Part shown: positions 52,170 to 62,018 of the stretch, piece by piece
How positions within the stretch are numbered: the stretch's first letter is position 1
Layout of the letters: every line of letters starts with the position of its first letter
Assembly: GCF_007004545.3 (NCBI RefSeq)
Contig: NZ_CP045503.2
Location: 3,938,102 to 4,002,101, forward strand
Source of the DNA: Shewanella eurypsychrophilus
GTDB lineage: Bacteria > Pseudomonadota > Gammaproteobacteria > Enterobacterales > Shewanellaceae
DNA length: 64,000 bases
Direction: 5' to 3'
Position numbers and translations under genes: made by a program
Notes under the pieces: model-generated
What the model was told of the DNA's origin: nothing
The model's input: the letters and a program-made list of their open reading frames with translations, nothing else
Database searches by the model: none

Positions 52170-52814
52170 TCATGAGTCCTGAGCTAATCGTTCCTTTACA
52201 GGTCTGAAGCTCTTTCTATGCTCAGGCAAGACACCATAAACTTTCAGTGCTTCAAAATGCGCTTTAGTCGGGTAACCTTTGTGTTTAGCAAAGCCATATT
52301 GAGGATGTTCCATATCGAGCAGATCCATCTCTCGATCGCGGATGACCTTGGCAATAATAGATGCAGCGCTTATTGCCGCTATCAAACCATCGCCTTTAAT
52401 AATGGCGTGGCTAGCAGCAATAATGTCATTGGCCTTACCATGATGGAATTTTGGGGTTCGATTCCCATCGACTAAAACACTGCTCGGCTTGAGCTCTAAT
52501 CCGGCAACCGCTCGCTGCATGGCAAGCATAGTGGCATGAAGAATATTTAATTCATCGATCTCATCAGGTGTTGCGTGCCCAATACTGACTGCTAACGCTT
52601 TTTCATATATCTCAGTGAATAGCGCTTCACGTTTTTTTTCTGATAATTTCTTGGAGTCATTCAGACCTAAGATGGGATTATTAGGATCGAGGATCACTGC
52701 GGCGGTTACCACATTGCCAACTAAAGGACCACGGCCGACTTCGTCGACACCTGCATATAAGTCTACCGTTAAAGCTTCTATCTGCTCAGCTGTAATGCCT
52801 TTAAAGATAGCCAT
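52170..52814 (-). CDS. rnhB: Ribonuclease HII
   Basis: A 214-residue type 2 RNase H that cleaves RNA in RNA-DNA hybrids and single ribonucleotides in DNA. DEVGRGPLVGNVVTAA supplies two acidic catalytic residues, followed by LNDSKKLSEKKREALF, VDGNRTPKF and AASIIAKVIRDREM. It lies 31 bp after lpxB, in the order lpxB-rnhB-dnaE common in gammaproteobacteria. Confidence 0.95.
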   Translation of the reverse strand: MAIFKGITAEQIEALTVDLYAGVDEVGRGPLVGNVVTAAVILDPNNPILGLNDSKKLSEKKREALFTEIYEKALAVSIGHATPDEIDELNILHATMLAMQRAVAGLELKPSSVLVDGNRTPKFHHGKANDIIAASHAIIKGDGLIAAISAASIIAKVIRDREMDLLDMEHPQYGFAKHKGYPTKAHFEALKVYGVLPEHRKSFRPVKERLAQDS

Positions 52815-52845
52815 AATAAATACCTACGAAATAAATGAAAGATGT

Positions 52846-53985
52846 CTAAATTAACTTAAGCACGGCATCAGCTGCACGCACACTGGCATTACATTTCAGC
52901 TGCTTATGTAGGCATGTAAACTGCTCTTTAACCGGAGTGAAATCTTTATCCATCTGACACGCAATTGCAGCAGCAATTTTATCTTCGGTACAATCATCTT
53001 GTATAAACTCGGGGACTAATTCCTGATTTGATAGCAAATTTGGTAGCGAGTAATACGCTATCTTCATCATGCACTTGGCTATTTTATAAGTAATAGGGCT
53101 GACTCGATATGCAACCACCATAGGCCGCTTAACTAACATGGCTTCTAATGTTGCCGTACCTGAAGCGAGTAAGATGTAATCCGATGCAGCCATCACTTCC
53201 CGAGATTGACCTTCAATTAACGTGATATCCAGCGCTGGCGCATGCTCTTTAAGCGTCATTTCAAACTGTTCACGGCGCTTAGCATTAACTAGCGGGGTAA
53301 CAAATTTAATATCTGGGTACTTTTGTTTAATTAAACATGCTGCTTTTACAAAAGGCTCCGCTAGCAGCTTTAACTCCCCAGCTCTCGAGCCAGGAAGGAT
53401 TGCTAGGTACTCAGCCTCAGGCTCTAAGCCTAAGACACGCCTAGCTGCTAACTTGTCGCTCTCTAGAGGAATATCATCAGCCAACGTATGGCCGACAAAA
53501 GTACAAGGCACTTGATGCTTATCATAAAACGCTTTTTCAAAAGGCAATAAAGATAAAACCATATCAGTGGCTTTTGCGATTTTGAAAATACGTTTTGGTC
53601 GCCACGCCCAAACTGATGGACTGACGTAATGGACAGTTTTGATGCCGCGTTTTTTGAGTTTTAACTCTAAGCCAATATTAAAATCCGGAGCATCGATACC
53701 GATGAAGCAGTCAGGTTGAATCGCGCATATTTCATTGATTAGAATTTTACGCACTTTTAATAGGCGTGGCAGCCTTGAAAGCACTTCAACGATCCCCATT
53801 ACAGCCAGCTCTTCGTATGAGAAGAGCGATTCAAAACCTAAGGACTCCATGCGGGGGCCACCGATACCAATAAAGCGGGCATCTGGATAATGGGCTTGTA
53901 ATGCCTGAATGAGACCTGCACCTAAAATATCGCCAGAGATCTCCCCGGCAACCATTGCAAATATCTTTTGTTTTGTATCACTCAT
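52846..53985 (-). CDS. lpxB: Lipid A disaccharide synthase
   Basis: A 379-residue GT19 glycosyltransferase joining UDP-2,3-diacylglucosamine and lipid X. Visible: MVAGEISGDILGAGLI, IGIGGPRMESLGF, HYVSPSVWAWRPKRIF and VGHTLADDIP, then LLPGSRAGELK-type ILPGSRAGEL and the late LLASGTATLEAML. A terminator-like hairpin sits in the 73-bp gap between lpxA and lpxB, so lpxB may have its own promoter. Confidence 0.96.
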   Translation of the reverse strand: MSDTKQKIFAMVAGEISGDILGAGLIQALQAHYPDARFIGIGGPRMESLGFESLFSYEELAVMGIVEVLSRLPRLLKVRKILINEICAIQPDCFIGIDAPDFNIGLELKLKKRGIKTVHYVSPSVWAWRPKRIFKIAKATDMVLSLLPFEKAFYDKHQVPCTFVGHTLADDIPLESDKLAARRVLGLEPEAEYLAILPGSRAGELKLLAEPFVKAACLIKQKYPDIKFVTPLVNAKRREQFEMTLKEHAPALDITLIEGQSREVMAASDYILLASGTATLEAMLVKRPMVVAYRVSPITYKIAKCMMKIAYYSLPNLLSNQELVPEFIQDDCTEDKIAAAIACQMDKDFTPVKEQFTCLHKQLKCNASVRAADAVLKLI

Positions 53986-54021
53986 AGATAGCGAGTCTTT
54001 GTCTTAATAGGGGAGAAAAAC

Positions 54022-54045
54022 AGAGCCTGTATGAAAACAGGCTCT
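54022..54045 (-). terminator. Terminator-like hairpin between lpxA and lpxB
   Basis: AGAGCCTGT pairs perfectly with ACAGGCTCT over a 6-nt loop. On the minus strand it is followed by GTTTTTC, about 14 bp after the lpxA stop and about 35 bp before the lpxB start. Confidence 0.7.
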
Positions 54046-54058
54046 AGTAGGAATAAAT

Positions 54059-54826
54059 CTAACGGATAATGCCACGATTCGATTGCGAAACAAAATCAGC
54101 CATTAGCTTCACCTGTTCATCATCAGTTTCTTCCGATAACGCAGCAATCGCTTCATCGGCTGTCAGACCTTTACGATAAATAGTCTTATAGGCTCTACGA
54201 ACAGCAAGCTGGCTTTCTTTAGAGAAACCACGACGCTTCATACCTTCGCTGTTAAGGCCACGCGGAATAGCAGGTTGACCTGAAGCCATTACAAATGGCG
54301 GAACATCCTGCAGGATCAATGAATATCCAGCAGTGAAAGCATGAGCACCAATATGAACAAATTGGTGAACACCCGTGAGGCCACCTAATATCGCAAAATC
54401 ACCGACATGGACATGACCAGCAATTGAGGCACTGTTGGACATAATCACGTTATTGCCAATGACACAATCGTGAGCAATATGCACATAGGCCATAAACAGG
54501 TTATTAGATCCGATAACCGTTTCGCCCTTATCTTGTGTCGTACCACGATGGATTGTGACCGACTCACGGATGACATTATTATCACCCATGATCAAACGCG
54601 TAGGTTCACCCGCATACTTTTTATCTTGGCAATCTTCACCGACTGAGGCGAATTGAAAGATCTTATTACCTTTGCCAATGACACTCGGTCCTTTGACAAC
54701 GACATGAGAACTTAACCAACAATCGTCACCGATCTCGACACCTGGACCCACATAGCTCCAAGGACCGATGGTGACATTGTTACCAATCTTGGCATCAGGG
54801 TGTACAAACGCTAATTTATCTATCAC
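54059..54826 (-). CDS. lpxA: UDP-N-acetylglucosamine acyltransferase
   Basis: A 255-residue left-handed beta-helix enzyme that adds the first 3-hydroxyacyl chain to UDP-GlcNAc. Hexapeptide repeats begin VHPDAKIGNNVTIGP; the catalytic His is in MAYVHIAHDCVIG; the acyl-length region and C-terminal helices follow (LNSEGMKRRGF). It overlaps fabZ by 4 bp, so the two are coupled. Confidence 0.96.
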   Translation of the reverse strand: MIDKLAFVHPDAKIGNNVTIGPWSYVGPGVEIGDDCWLSSHVVVKGPSVIGKGNKIFQFASVGEDCQDKKYAGEPTRLIMGDNNVIRESVTIHRGTTQDKGETVIGSNNLFMAYVHIAHDCVIGNNVIMSNSASIAGHVHVGDFAILGGLTGVHQFVHIGAHAFTAGYSLILQDVPPFVMASGQPAIPRGLNSEGMKRRGFSKESQLAVRRAYKTIYRKGLTADEAIAALSEETDDEQVKLMADFVSQSNRGIIR

Positions 54827-55281
54827 TTTTTAATCTCTCTACGAGCACACATGATTTGCGCCGAGCATACTAGCTCACCATCAACTCGGACTTCACCGGT
54901 GAACACCCCTATCCCGCGGCGCTCTTTAACTAACTTAACTACAAAGTGTAGTTGATCACCAGGCTCGACCACACGCTTAAAACGCGCTTTATCTATGCCA
55001 GCGAAGTAATAGAGAGACTCCTCTGTTGCAGCTTCCATAGATTTATAAGCCAACAGCCCAGTTGCTTGGGCCATAGCTTCTAGAATTAACACACCAGGCA
55101 TCACAGGTTGAACCGGGAAATGTCCCTGAAAAAAAGGTTCATTGATAGTGACGTTTTTGATCGCATGTAACGTTTCACCCGGCGTATAATCTAAAACCCG
55201 GTCAATCAATAAAAAAGGGTATCTATGGGGCAAAGAGTTCATGATCTCTTTGATATCCATAGTATTCAGTTCATTTGACAC
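54823..55281 (-). CDS. fabZ: 3-hydroxyacyl-ACP dehydratase
   Basis: A 152-residue hot-dog-fold dehydratase of fatty-acid synthesis. HRYPFLLIDRVLDY, then GHFPVQPVMPGVLILEAMAQ with the catalytic His and Glu, and the later KARFKRVVEPGDQL. The start is GTG at 55281: an AAGGA box lies 7 nt before it and the N-terminal tail matches the family. It shares the operon with lpxD and lpxA, which compete for the same hydroxyacyl-ACP. Confidence 0.95.
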   Translation of the reverse strand: MSNELNTMDIKEIMNSLPHRYPFLLIDRVLDYTPGETLHAIKNVTINEPFFQGHFPVQPVMPGVLILEAMAQATGLLAYKSMEAATEESLYYFAGIDKARFKRVVEPGDQLHFVVKLVKERRGIGVFTGEVRVDGELVCSAQIMCARREIKK

Positions 55282-55310
55282 TAATTTGTCCTTAGGCTGC
55301 CATAAGGCAG

Positions 55311-56336
55311 TTACTTATCTGTATTATTCAATTTTTCAAGCTTTTTAACACGCTGAAATAATTCATCAAGGTGTCTGAATCTTGCTGTATTTCTACGCCA
55401 TTGCTTGTTATTCATTGCTATGGTTGTAGAAGTATAGACCCCAGGTTCTCGTATAATACTGGTCACGTTTGTGGCACCAGAGATATGAGTTCCATCAACG
55501 ATACTTAAGTGACCAGCAACAGCGCTATGTCCGCCGATAATACAGTGCTTACCTATCTTAGTACTGCCTGCAATGGCCGAGTTCGCCGCTATTGCAGTAT
55601 TCTCACCAATAATATCATTGTGAGCAATTTGAACCTGGTTATCGAGAATGACCCCATCGTGGATCTCTGTGTGCTCAATCGCACCACGATCGACAGTTGT
55701 GCTCGCGCCAATTTCTACCCGGTCTCCGATACGTACGCCACCGGTTTGAGGAATTTTAATCCACTTGCCACGCTCGTTTGCATAACCAAAACCATCTGAA
55801 CCTAACACCGCACTCGAATGGATAATACAATCCTGACCAAGATGAACATTATGGTAAACAGTGACATTTGCCCAAAGGCGTGTGCCTGATCCGATAATAC
55901 AGTCTTGTCCCACAACGCTTCCGGCACCAATTTGAACCTGTTCACCTAAAATGACATTTTCACCGATGACCGCATTGGGTCCAATGGCCACGCCTTCACC
56001 TAACTTTGCAGTAGGATGAATGACCGCTGTAGAATCTATACCTAATGCCGCTTTGGGTGTAGTGTCAAATAATTGAGAGGTACGAGCGAAACCAACGTAT
56101 GGGTCATTTAAAATGAGTGCATTACCCTTGTACTCTGCTGCGTCTTTCGCCGAGATCAACACCGCACTCGCTTGGGTTGAATCCAATTGAGCGCGGTATT
56201 TTGAATTGGCTAAGAACGAGAGCTGGCCGTCTCCTGCATTTTCTAAGGTTGCGACACTAGCAATAACTAGTGTCTCATCACCTTGGATTTCAGCATTTAA
56301 CTGTTGCGCCAACTCTTTTAAGGTGTAGCTTTTCAT
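55311..56336 (-). CDS. lpxD: UDP-3-O-acylglucosamine N-acyltransferase
   Basis: A 341-residue trimeric beta-helix acyltransferase adding the N-linked chain in lipid A synthesis. It has an N-terminal uridine-binding domain (YTLKELAQQLNAEIQG, about 1-95), then many hexapeptide repeats (GEGVAIGPNAVIGENV) with the catalytic His in QIAHNDIIGENTAIA, and a C-terminal helix. A TTG 3 bases upstream gives one more residue and is closer to the AAAGG box; ATG 56336 was preferred. Confidence 0.95.
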   Translation of the reverse strand: MKSYTLKELAQQLNAEIQGDETLVIASVATLENAGDGQLSFLANSKYRAQLDSTQASAVLISAKDAAEYKGNALILNDPYVGFARTSQLFDTTPKAALGIDSTAVIHPTAKLGEGVAIGPNAVIGENVILGEQVQIGAGSVVGQDCIIGSGTRLWANVTVYHNVHLGQDCIIHSSAVLGSDGFGYANERGKWIKIPQTGGVRIGDRVEIGASTTVDRGAIEHTEIHDGVILDNQVQIAHNDIIGENTAIAANSAIAGSTKIGKHCIIGGHSAVAGHLSIVDGTHISGATNVTSIIREPGVYTSTTIAMNNKQWRRNTARFRHLDELFQRVKKLEKLNNTDK

Positions 56337-56355
56337 CAATGATTAGCCTTTATCA

Positions 56356-56859
56356 TTAACCTTTACTAAGTGCATCGACAACTTTGCTGCTGATATCTGC
56401 TGTTGGCTTAACATAGATAACAGCACCACGTTGAAGTACCATGTCATAGCTTTCTTTTTCAGCAATAGTGTTAATCGCCTGCTGAACTTTAACTAATAAT
56501 TTGTTCTGCTCTTCACCTTGACGGCGACGCATATCTTCGTCTAACGCTTTACCTTTAAGTTGTAGCTCAGACTTCATCGATTCCATCTTGCGAACCATAT
56601 CCGTTTTCTGAGAGGCGCTCATCAGTGCACCGTCACGCTGTTGAGTCTCTAGCATAGTGCGTAGTTCTTCTTGCATTTTCTGCACGCTAGCCACACGGTC
56701 ACCAAATTCAGTCTTAAGCGTCTTGCTTACTTGCTCACGTTGTGGCAACTGCTCGAAAACGGCTTGCATATCAACAACTGCTATCTTCTCTGCCTGTGCC
56801 ACAATCGGTGCACTAAGAAGAACCAAAACCATCATCGCGCGATTAAACATCTTTTTCAC
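56356..56859 (-). CDS. skp: Periplasmic chaperone Skp (OmpH)
   Basis: A 167-residue protein with a signal peptide (MFNRAMMVLVLLSAPIVAQA) and a mature helical part starting EKIAVVDMQAVFEQLPQ, charged and coiled-coil rich in the middle (about 60-130), and a C-terminal strand. Skp holds unfolded outer-membrane proteins on their way to BamA, whose gene is just upstream. Start is GTG with an AAGGAG box 6 nt before it. Confidence 0.94.
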   Translation of the reverse strand: MKKMFNRAMMVLVLLSAPIVAQAEKIAVVDMQAVFEQLPQREQVSKTLKTEFGDRVASVQKMQEELRTMLETQQRDGALMSASQKTDMVRKMESMKSELQLKGKALDEDMRRRQGEEQNKLLVKVQQAINTIAEKESYDMVLQRGAVIYVKPTADISSKVVDALSKG

Positions 56860-56917
56860 AATATACTCCTTTGTTCAGCAAAACTTGCCGATTATTCTGT
56901 TATTAAACGGTGTTAAT

Positions 56918-59401
56918 TTAGAAAGTTTTACCAATATTAAACGAGAAGATCTCAGTTTCATCATCCTCGTACTCCTTAACAGGCCAAGCTAAACTAAACA
57001 CCATAGGTCCCATCGGTGATAGCCATTGCACACTCATGCCTGCAGAGGCACGAATTCGACTTGGATCTGCGTAATCTTCTAGCTTATCAAACTCATGTGC
57101 TGGAAGGTATCGATATGAATCATAATCAAATTCGGTATCCCACACGTTACCGGCATCAAAGAAGAAGCTGGTACGTACCGAGTTGGTGTATGCTTCGTCC
57201 AAGAATGGTGTCGGTACAATCATCTCAATACTTGCAGTCGCTATCGCGTTACCACCAATTGAGCGACCGTCATTGACCTGGATCTTATTCGGATCCCCTG
57301 GCAGCGTACAGCCATCACCCGATGGATCTGGTGAACATGGCTCACTACCACGATATAGATAGAATGAACGAGGTCCAACAGAGTTCGACTTAAAGCCACG
57401 CAATGAGCTACTACCGCCTGAGTAATAGTTCTCCCAGAAAGGTAAGATTTGGTCGTTATCATTAAACTGACCATAACCATTACCATAACCTACCCTTGCC
57501 TTAGCCAACATGACCCAATTATGACTTCTGGTAAGAGGCTGGTAAAAGCTTGTAGTAAAATCGGCTTTAAAATACTGCAGATCTGAGCCTGGAATCGTCA
57601 TCTTAGTACTTAAACGCTGCGATGAACCATCCGATGGGAAAGTACCTCGGTTTAATGTACTACGAGACCAGCCTAGATTAGCTTCAAAGTTATGGAAGGC
57701 CAGATCGGCATTCGGATCGTCGGCATCACGATAGATATTATAGAATCTAAGCGCCTGCTCATAGGCTGATATCTCAGAGATCGAGTTGTAACGATAACCT
57801 ATGCCACCGTTGATACGGTTATACTCGTTGATTGGGAAACCTGAGTTTATTGCGATACCGTATGAACTGTTTTTATAAGCTTCTAAGTTAGCTTCTTGAG
57901 CATCAAACTCATTCCAGTAGATACTTCCACCTAAACTCACGCCATCTTTGGTGAAATAAGGATCAGTGAAGGATAGATTCACGTTCTTAGAATATTTGTT
58001 GGTATTAAGGTTAATACCCGCTTGGTTACCAGTGCCTAAGAAGTTACTCTGCTGAACACCAAACTGCAGACTCATACCCGATTCAGTACCGTAACCGACA
58101 CCGGCATTAAAGGAACCTGAAGGTTGCTCCTTTACCGTAAAGGCAACATCGACTAAATCATCGGTACCCGGTACCTGGACGGTTTCGGTATCTACGGTCT
58201 CAAAATAGCCAAGACGGTTAAGGTTACCCTTTGAAAGCTCAACTTGCGCTGAGTTTAACCAAGCCCCTTCCATCTGACGTAATTGACGACGCATGACCTC
58301 ATCTTTAGTGACTTGGTTACCAGAGAAGTTGATACTACGTACATAGACACGTTTGCCCGGCTTGATATTAACGTTAAGACTCACTTCTTTGGTCTCATCA
58401 TCAATTTCAGGGTACGTTTTCACTTCAGGATAAGCGTAACCAAATCGGCCCAGATATTTGCCATACATCTCTTCAGCAAAAGTCACATCTGCGCCGTTAT
58501 ACATATCGCCCACTTTAATAGGGAGAATAGCTTTCATCACTTTCTCACGTCCCATAAGGTCACCAGTTAGGTTAACTTCTTTAACCTTGTACTGTTCGCC
58601 TTCGTCGACATTGATAGTGATATACAGGCCTTTACGATCCGGCGTCATAGCGACTTGAGTCGAAGTCACATCGAAACGAATATAACCACGGTTATGATAA
58701 AAGGTCTTTACCGTCTCAAGATCCGCTTGTAATTTTTGCTTCTGATAGCGACGTTCACCAAACAGATCCCACCAAGCAACATAATCTTTGAGTTCTAGCA
58801 TGCCGATTAACTCAGCATCTGTGAAGACTTCGTTGCCTACAACATTTATCTGCTTAATCTCAGCGGCTAGACCTTCAGTAAACGTAAATTGCAATTCCAC
58901 TCGATTACGAGGCAAATCAACAACTTGAGCTTCTACTTTGGCGCCATATTTACCCACACCATAGTAAAAGTCCTGCAAACTTTTTTCGATACCGGATAGC
59001 ATGGTTCTGTCTAACGACTCACCCACTTTAACCCCGGAACCATCTAAGCTCTCTTGCAGCTGCTCATCTTTGATGTCTTTGTTACCGTCGAAAGTAACAG
59101 AACTGATAGTAGGACGCTCTTTGACGGTAACGACTAACACGTCACCATCGCGACTCACTTCGATATGCTCAAAGTTCGTCGAGGCATACAAGCTTTTAAT
59201 GGCTTGTTGAAGCTTAAGTTCATCGACAGTATCACCAACCTTGACAGGAATTGTCAGTAAGGCTGCACCAAGAGCTACACGCTGTAGTCCTTGAACTTGA
59301 ATATCTGTGACTTCAAAAGGCTGGAATGTTTCTGCCCAACCGTTCCCTGATAAAGACGCACCGACTAATACCATCGAGGCAAAAAGTTTATTAAATCTCA
59401 T
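56918..59401 (-). CDS. bamA: Outer-membrane protein assembly factor BamA
   Basis: An 827-residue Omp85 protein: signal peptide (about 1-23, GNGWAETF), five POTRA domains (about 24-420) such as FEVTDIQVQGLQRVALGAAL, and a C-terminal 16-strand barrel. The conserved barrel loop is SSLRGFKSNSVGPRSF (the VRGF-type motif) and the last strand ends FNIGKTF with the terminal Phe. Inserts beta-barrel proteins in the outer membrane. Located between rseP and skp, as usual. Confidence 0.97.
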   Translation of the reverse strand: MRFNKLFASMVLVGASLSGNGWAETFQPFEVTDIQVQGLQRVALGAALLTIPVKVGDTVDELKLQQAIKSLYASTNFEHIEVSRDGDVLVVTVKERPTISSVTFDGNKDIKDEQLQESLDGSGVKVGESLDRTMLSGIEKSLQDFYYGVGKYGAKVEAQVVDLPRNRVELQFTFTEGLAAEIKQINVVGNEVFTDAELIGMLELKDYVAWWDLFGERRYQKQKLQADLETVKTFYHNRGYIRFDVTSTQVAMTPDRKGLYITINVDEGEQYKVKEVNLTGDLMGREKVMKAILPIKVGDMYNGADVTFAEEMYGKYLGRFGYAYPEVKTYPEIDDETKEVSLNVNIKPGKRVYVRSINFSGNQVTKDEVMRRQLRQMEGAWLNSAQVELSKGNLNRLGYFETVDTETVQVPGTDDLVDVAFTVKEQPSGSFNAGVGYGTESGMSLQFGVQQSNFLGTGNQAGINLNTNKYSKNVNLSFTDPYFTKDGVSLGGSIYWNEFDAQEANLEAYKNSSYGIAINSGFPINEYNRINGGIGYRYNSISEISAYEQALRFYNIYRDADDPNADLAFHNFEANLGWSRSTLNRGTFPSDGSSQRLSTKMTIPGSDLQYFKADFTTSFYQPLTRSHNWVMLAKARVGYGNGYGQFNDNDQILPFWENYYSGGSSSLRGFKSNSVGPRSFYLYRGSEPCSPDPSGDGCTLPGDPNKIQVNDGRSIGGNAIATASIEMIVPTPFLDEAYTNSVRTSFFFDAGNVWDTEFDYDSYRYLPAHEFDKLEDYADPSRIRASAGMSVQWLSPMGPMVFSLAWPVKEYEDDETEIFSFNIGKTF

Positions 59402-59432
59402 AGAGCACTTCTAATTATGTGTGTGTCCTTGC

Positions 59433-60809
59433 TCAGAGTCGGGAGAAATCGTTGAAAAGCGCTACACTCATCAACATCAGCAGCATGGCTGCCCCAAATC
59501 TGAATCCAATTTCCTGTACCTTCTCCGGTACAGGCCTTCCTGTGATCACTTCTATGAAGTAATACATCAGGTGTCCTCCATCAAGCACTGGTAAAGGCAA
59601 TAAATTAATAATGCCTAAGTTAACACTGATTAACGCAAGAAAACCTAAAAAGTAAACCAAACCATAATTGGCACTGCTACCCGCACCTTGTGCAATGGAT
59701 ATTGGTCCACTTAAATTCTTAACAGACAAGTCACCTGTGATTAACTTGCCAATCATCTTAAAGCTGACAGAGATAAGTTGCCATGTTTTATCGACTGCAA
59801 CGCCAAAAGAATCTAAAACGCCATATTCTAGCTGAAGTTTCATACTCTCAGGCCAATCAGCCTGGGTGGGTGCAACACCAATCACACCTTCAATTTGTCC
59901 CTGAGCACCTTTACGCTCACTAGGCGTCACTTTTAGCTGTAACTGTTCGCCAGCACGCCTAATAGTGATAACAACGGCTTTATTCGCCGATGCTTTTATC
60001 TTGGCAACAAAATCATCCCACGCCACATATGGCTCACCATCAACGGCGACTAAGGTATCTCCAACTTGCATTCCAGCTGCCGCAGCTGCGCCTTCTGGAC
60101 TGACTAATCCTAAAACAGGAGTAATTGCAGGTCTATAAATATCTAAACCTAGAGATGAAATAGGCGATTCTTTATCTGGGTCAAATACCCAGTTTCTCGT
60201 ATCTAAACTGTACTTTGTTCCCAGCGAGCTATCTAATGGCTGTCCGCTATGTTCCAAAGGGCTTAAGGTGATAGCAATTTTAGGCTCACCGATCTGACTC
60301 ACCAACGCATAAGTCACCTCTTCCCAATTCTTGACAGGTGTACCTTCGACAGACGTTATTAACATAGGTTCATTAATTTGAATCTGCGCCGCAGGAGAGT
60401 CGAGACGAGTCGCATCGATGACAGGCTTAATTGATGGCACACCGATGAGGTACATGACGTAGAGTGCAACGATAGCAAACAAGAAGTTGGCCAATGGTCC
60501 AGCAGCAACAATGGCTATTCTCTGCCACACGCTCTTACGATTAAATGCTTGGTCTTTGAGCTCATCGGGGACATCATCGACACGCTCATCGAGCATTTTG
60601 ACGTACCCACCAAGCGGGATCATCGCTAAAACGTACTCAGTTCCATCTTTACCCACTTTTCGCCAAATAGCCTTGCCAAAACCGATAGAGAAACGCTCAA
60701 CTTTCACACCACAACGTCTAGCCACCCAAAAGTGACCATATTCATGTGCAGCAATTAAAATGCCTAAGGCGATTACAAAGGAACCTAAGTTCCATAGAAA
60801 GTCGATCAT
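59433..60809 (-). CDS. rseP: Site-2 protease RseP
   Basis: A 458-residue inner-membrane zinc protease. The active site is H22-E-Y-G-H26 in the first helix, with the later PVLDGGHLMYYFIE that provides the third ligand. Two PDZ domains lie between (about 115-200 and 205-300). It performs the second cut of RseA to release sigma-E, and removes signal-peptide remnants. It lies between dxr and bamA. Confidence 0.96.
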   Translation of the reverse strand: MIDFLWNLGSFVIALGILIAAHEYGHFWVARRCGVKVERFSIGFGKAIWRKVGKDGTEYVLAMIPLGGYVKMLDERVDDVPDELKDQAFNRKSVWQRIAIVAAGPLANFLFAIVALYVMYLIGVPSIKPVIDATRLDSPAAQIQINEPMLITSVEGTPVKNWEEVTYALVSQIGEPKIAITLSPLEHSGQPLDSSLGTKYSLDTRNWVFDPDKESPISSLGLDIYRPAITPVLGLVSPEGAAAAAGMQVGDTLVAVDGEPYVAWDDFVAKIKASANKAVVITIRRAGEQLQLKVTPSERKGAQGQIEGVIGVAPTQADWPESMKLQLEYGVLDSFGVAVDKTWQLISVSFKMIGKLITGDLSVKNLSGPISIAQGAGSSANYGLVYFLGFLALISVNLGIINLLPLPVLDGGHLMYYFIEVITGRPVPEKVQEIGFRFGAAMLLMLMSVALFNDFSRL

Positions 60810-60826
60810 TCCAATCCTTTTAGTTG

Positions 60827-62014
60827 TTAAATTTTTGTGACCAAGTCTAAAGCATAGCGACGTGTTTGGGTATCTAGCGCTATGATGTCATCTATCGTTT
60901 CTAATGAAGACATAGAGACTTGGCTTAAACACTGTTCATTGATTTTGGCTATATCAGTAAACTTTAACTTGTTTTCTAAAAATGCTGCAACTGATATTTC
61001 ATTAGCAGCATTGAGTATCGTCGTTGCTTCTTGACCTTGTTTACAGGCTTCTATCGCTAAAGATAGGCATGGGAAACGTTTATAATCAGGTTGCAGAAAG
61101 CTTAGTTTTCCGACTGTAAAAAAGTCCAAAGGTTCAACACCGGATGTAATTCTCTTTGGATAAGACATGCAATGAGCAATCGGTGTACGCATGTCAGGAT
61201 TTCCTAACTGAGCTAAAACTGAACCGTCTCGGTACTGAACCATGGAGTGGACAACGCTCTGAGGGTGAATAACAACCTTTAGTTGTTCCGGTTTAGTATT
61301 AAATAACCAGCGAGCTTCGATGTACTCAAGCCCTTTGTTCATCATGCTTGCTGAGTCTACAGATATCTTACGTCCCATCGACCAGTTCGGATGCTTACAA
61401 GCTTGCTCTGGCGTCATGGCACTTAAAGACTCAAGAGGGGAAGTCAGAAAAGGTCCACCTGATCCCGTTAGCAGGATATGTGATATCCCTGCAGCATCAA
61501 GATCACAGACACCAATACTTTGTTGGATAGGCTCAGGCATGGCCTGAAATATTGCATTATGCTCACTATCGACGGGTAATACTTGTGCACCGGACTCTCT
61601 CATTGCATCGATAAACAAGCGACCGGACATCACCAGAGACTCTTTATTAGCAAGTAAGACTCGCTTTCCAGCCTTGACAGCGGCTAGCGTAGGCAACAAG
61701 CCTGCTGCGCCAACAATGGCTGCCATTACGGTATCAACACAGGATTTCGTCACTAGGTCATATAATTCGTCTTCGCCGGTGGTCACCTCAAGCTGCAAGT
61801 GTGCAGGTAAACGAGACTTTAGCTCGCTTGCTGCAACGCCATCGACCATATGTGCGATTTTAGGCTTGTGCTCAAGACACAGAGCTAGCATCTTATCGAC
61901 ATTGGTATTTGCCACTAAAGCATAAACTGAATAAGCTTCAGGGTTGCTAGTAATAACACTTAATGTGCTCGCACCAATCGATCCGGTTGCGCCAAGTATG
62001 ACCATCTGTTGCAT
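60827..62014 (-). CDS. dxr: 1-deoxy-D-xylulose 5-phosphate reductoisomerase
   Basis: A 395-residue enzyme of the MEP isoprenoid pathway, converting DXP to 2-C-methyl-D-erythritol 4-phosphate with NADPH. The N-terminal NADPH site is VILGATGSIGASTL, then LANKESLVMSG, PVDSEHNAIFQ with metal ligands, and TGSGGPF, followed by SMGRKISVDSASMMNKGLE. ATG 62014 was chosen over TTG 62017. It begins a few bases after the cdsA stop. Confidence 0.96.
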   Translation of the reverse strand: MQQMVILGATGSIGASTLSVITSNPEAYSVYALVANTNVDKMLALCLEHKPKIAHMVDGVAASELKSRLPAHLQLEVTTGEDELYDLVTKSCVDTVMAAIVGAAGLLPTLAAVKAGKRVLLANKESLVMSGRLFIDAMRESGAQVLPVDSEHNAIFQAMPEPIQQSIGVCDLDAAGISHILLTGSGGPFLTSPLESLSAMTPEQACKHPNWSMGRKISVDSASMMNKGLEYIEARWLFNTKPEQLKVVIHPQSVVHSMVQYRDGSVLAQLGNPDMRTPIAHCMSYPKRITSGVEPLDFFTVGKLSFLQPDYKRFPCLSLAIEACKQGQEATTILNAANEISVAAFLENKLKFTDIAKINEQCLSQVSMSSLETIDDIIALDTQTRRYALDLVTKI

Positions 62015-62018
62015 CAAA

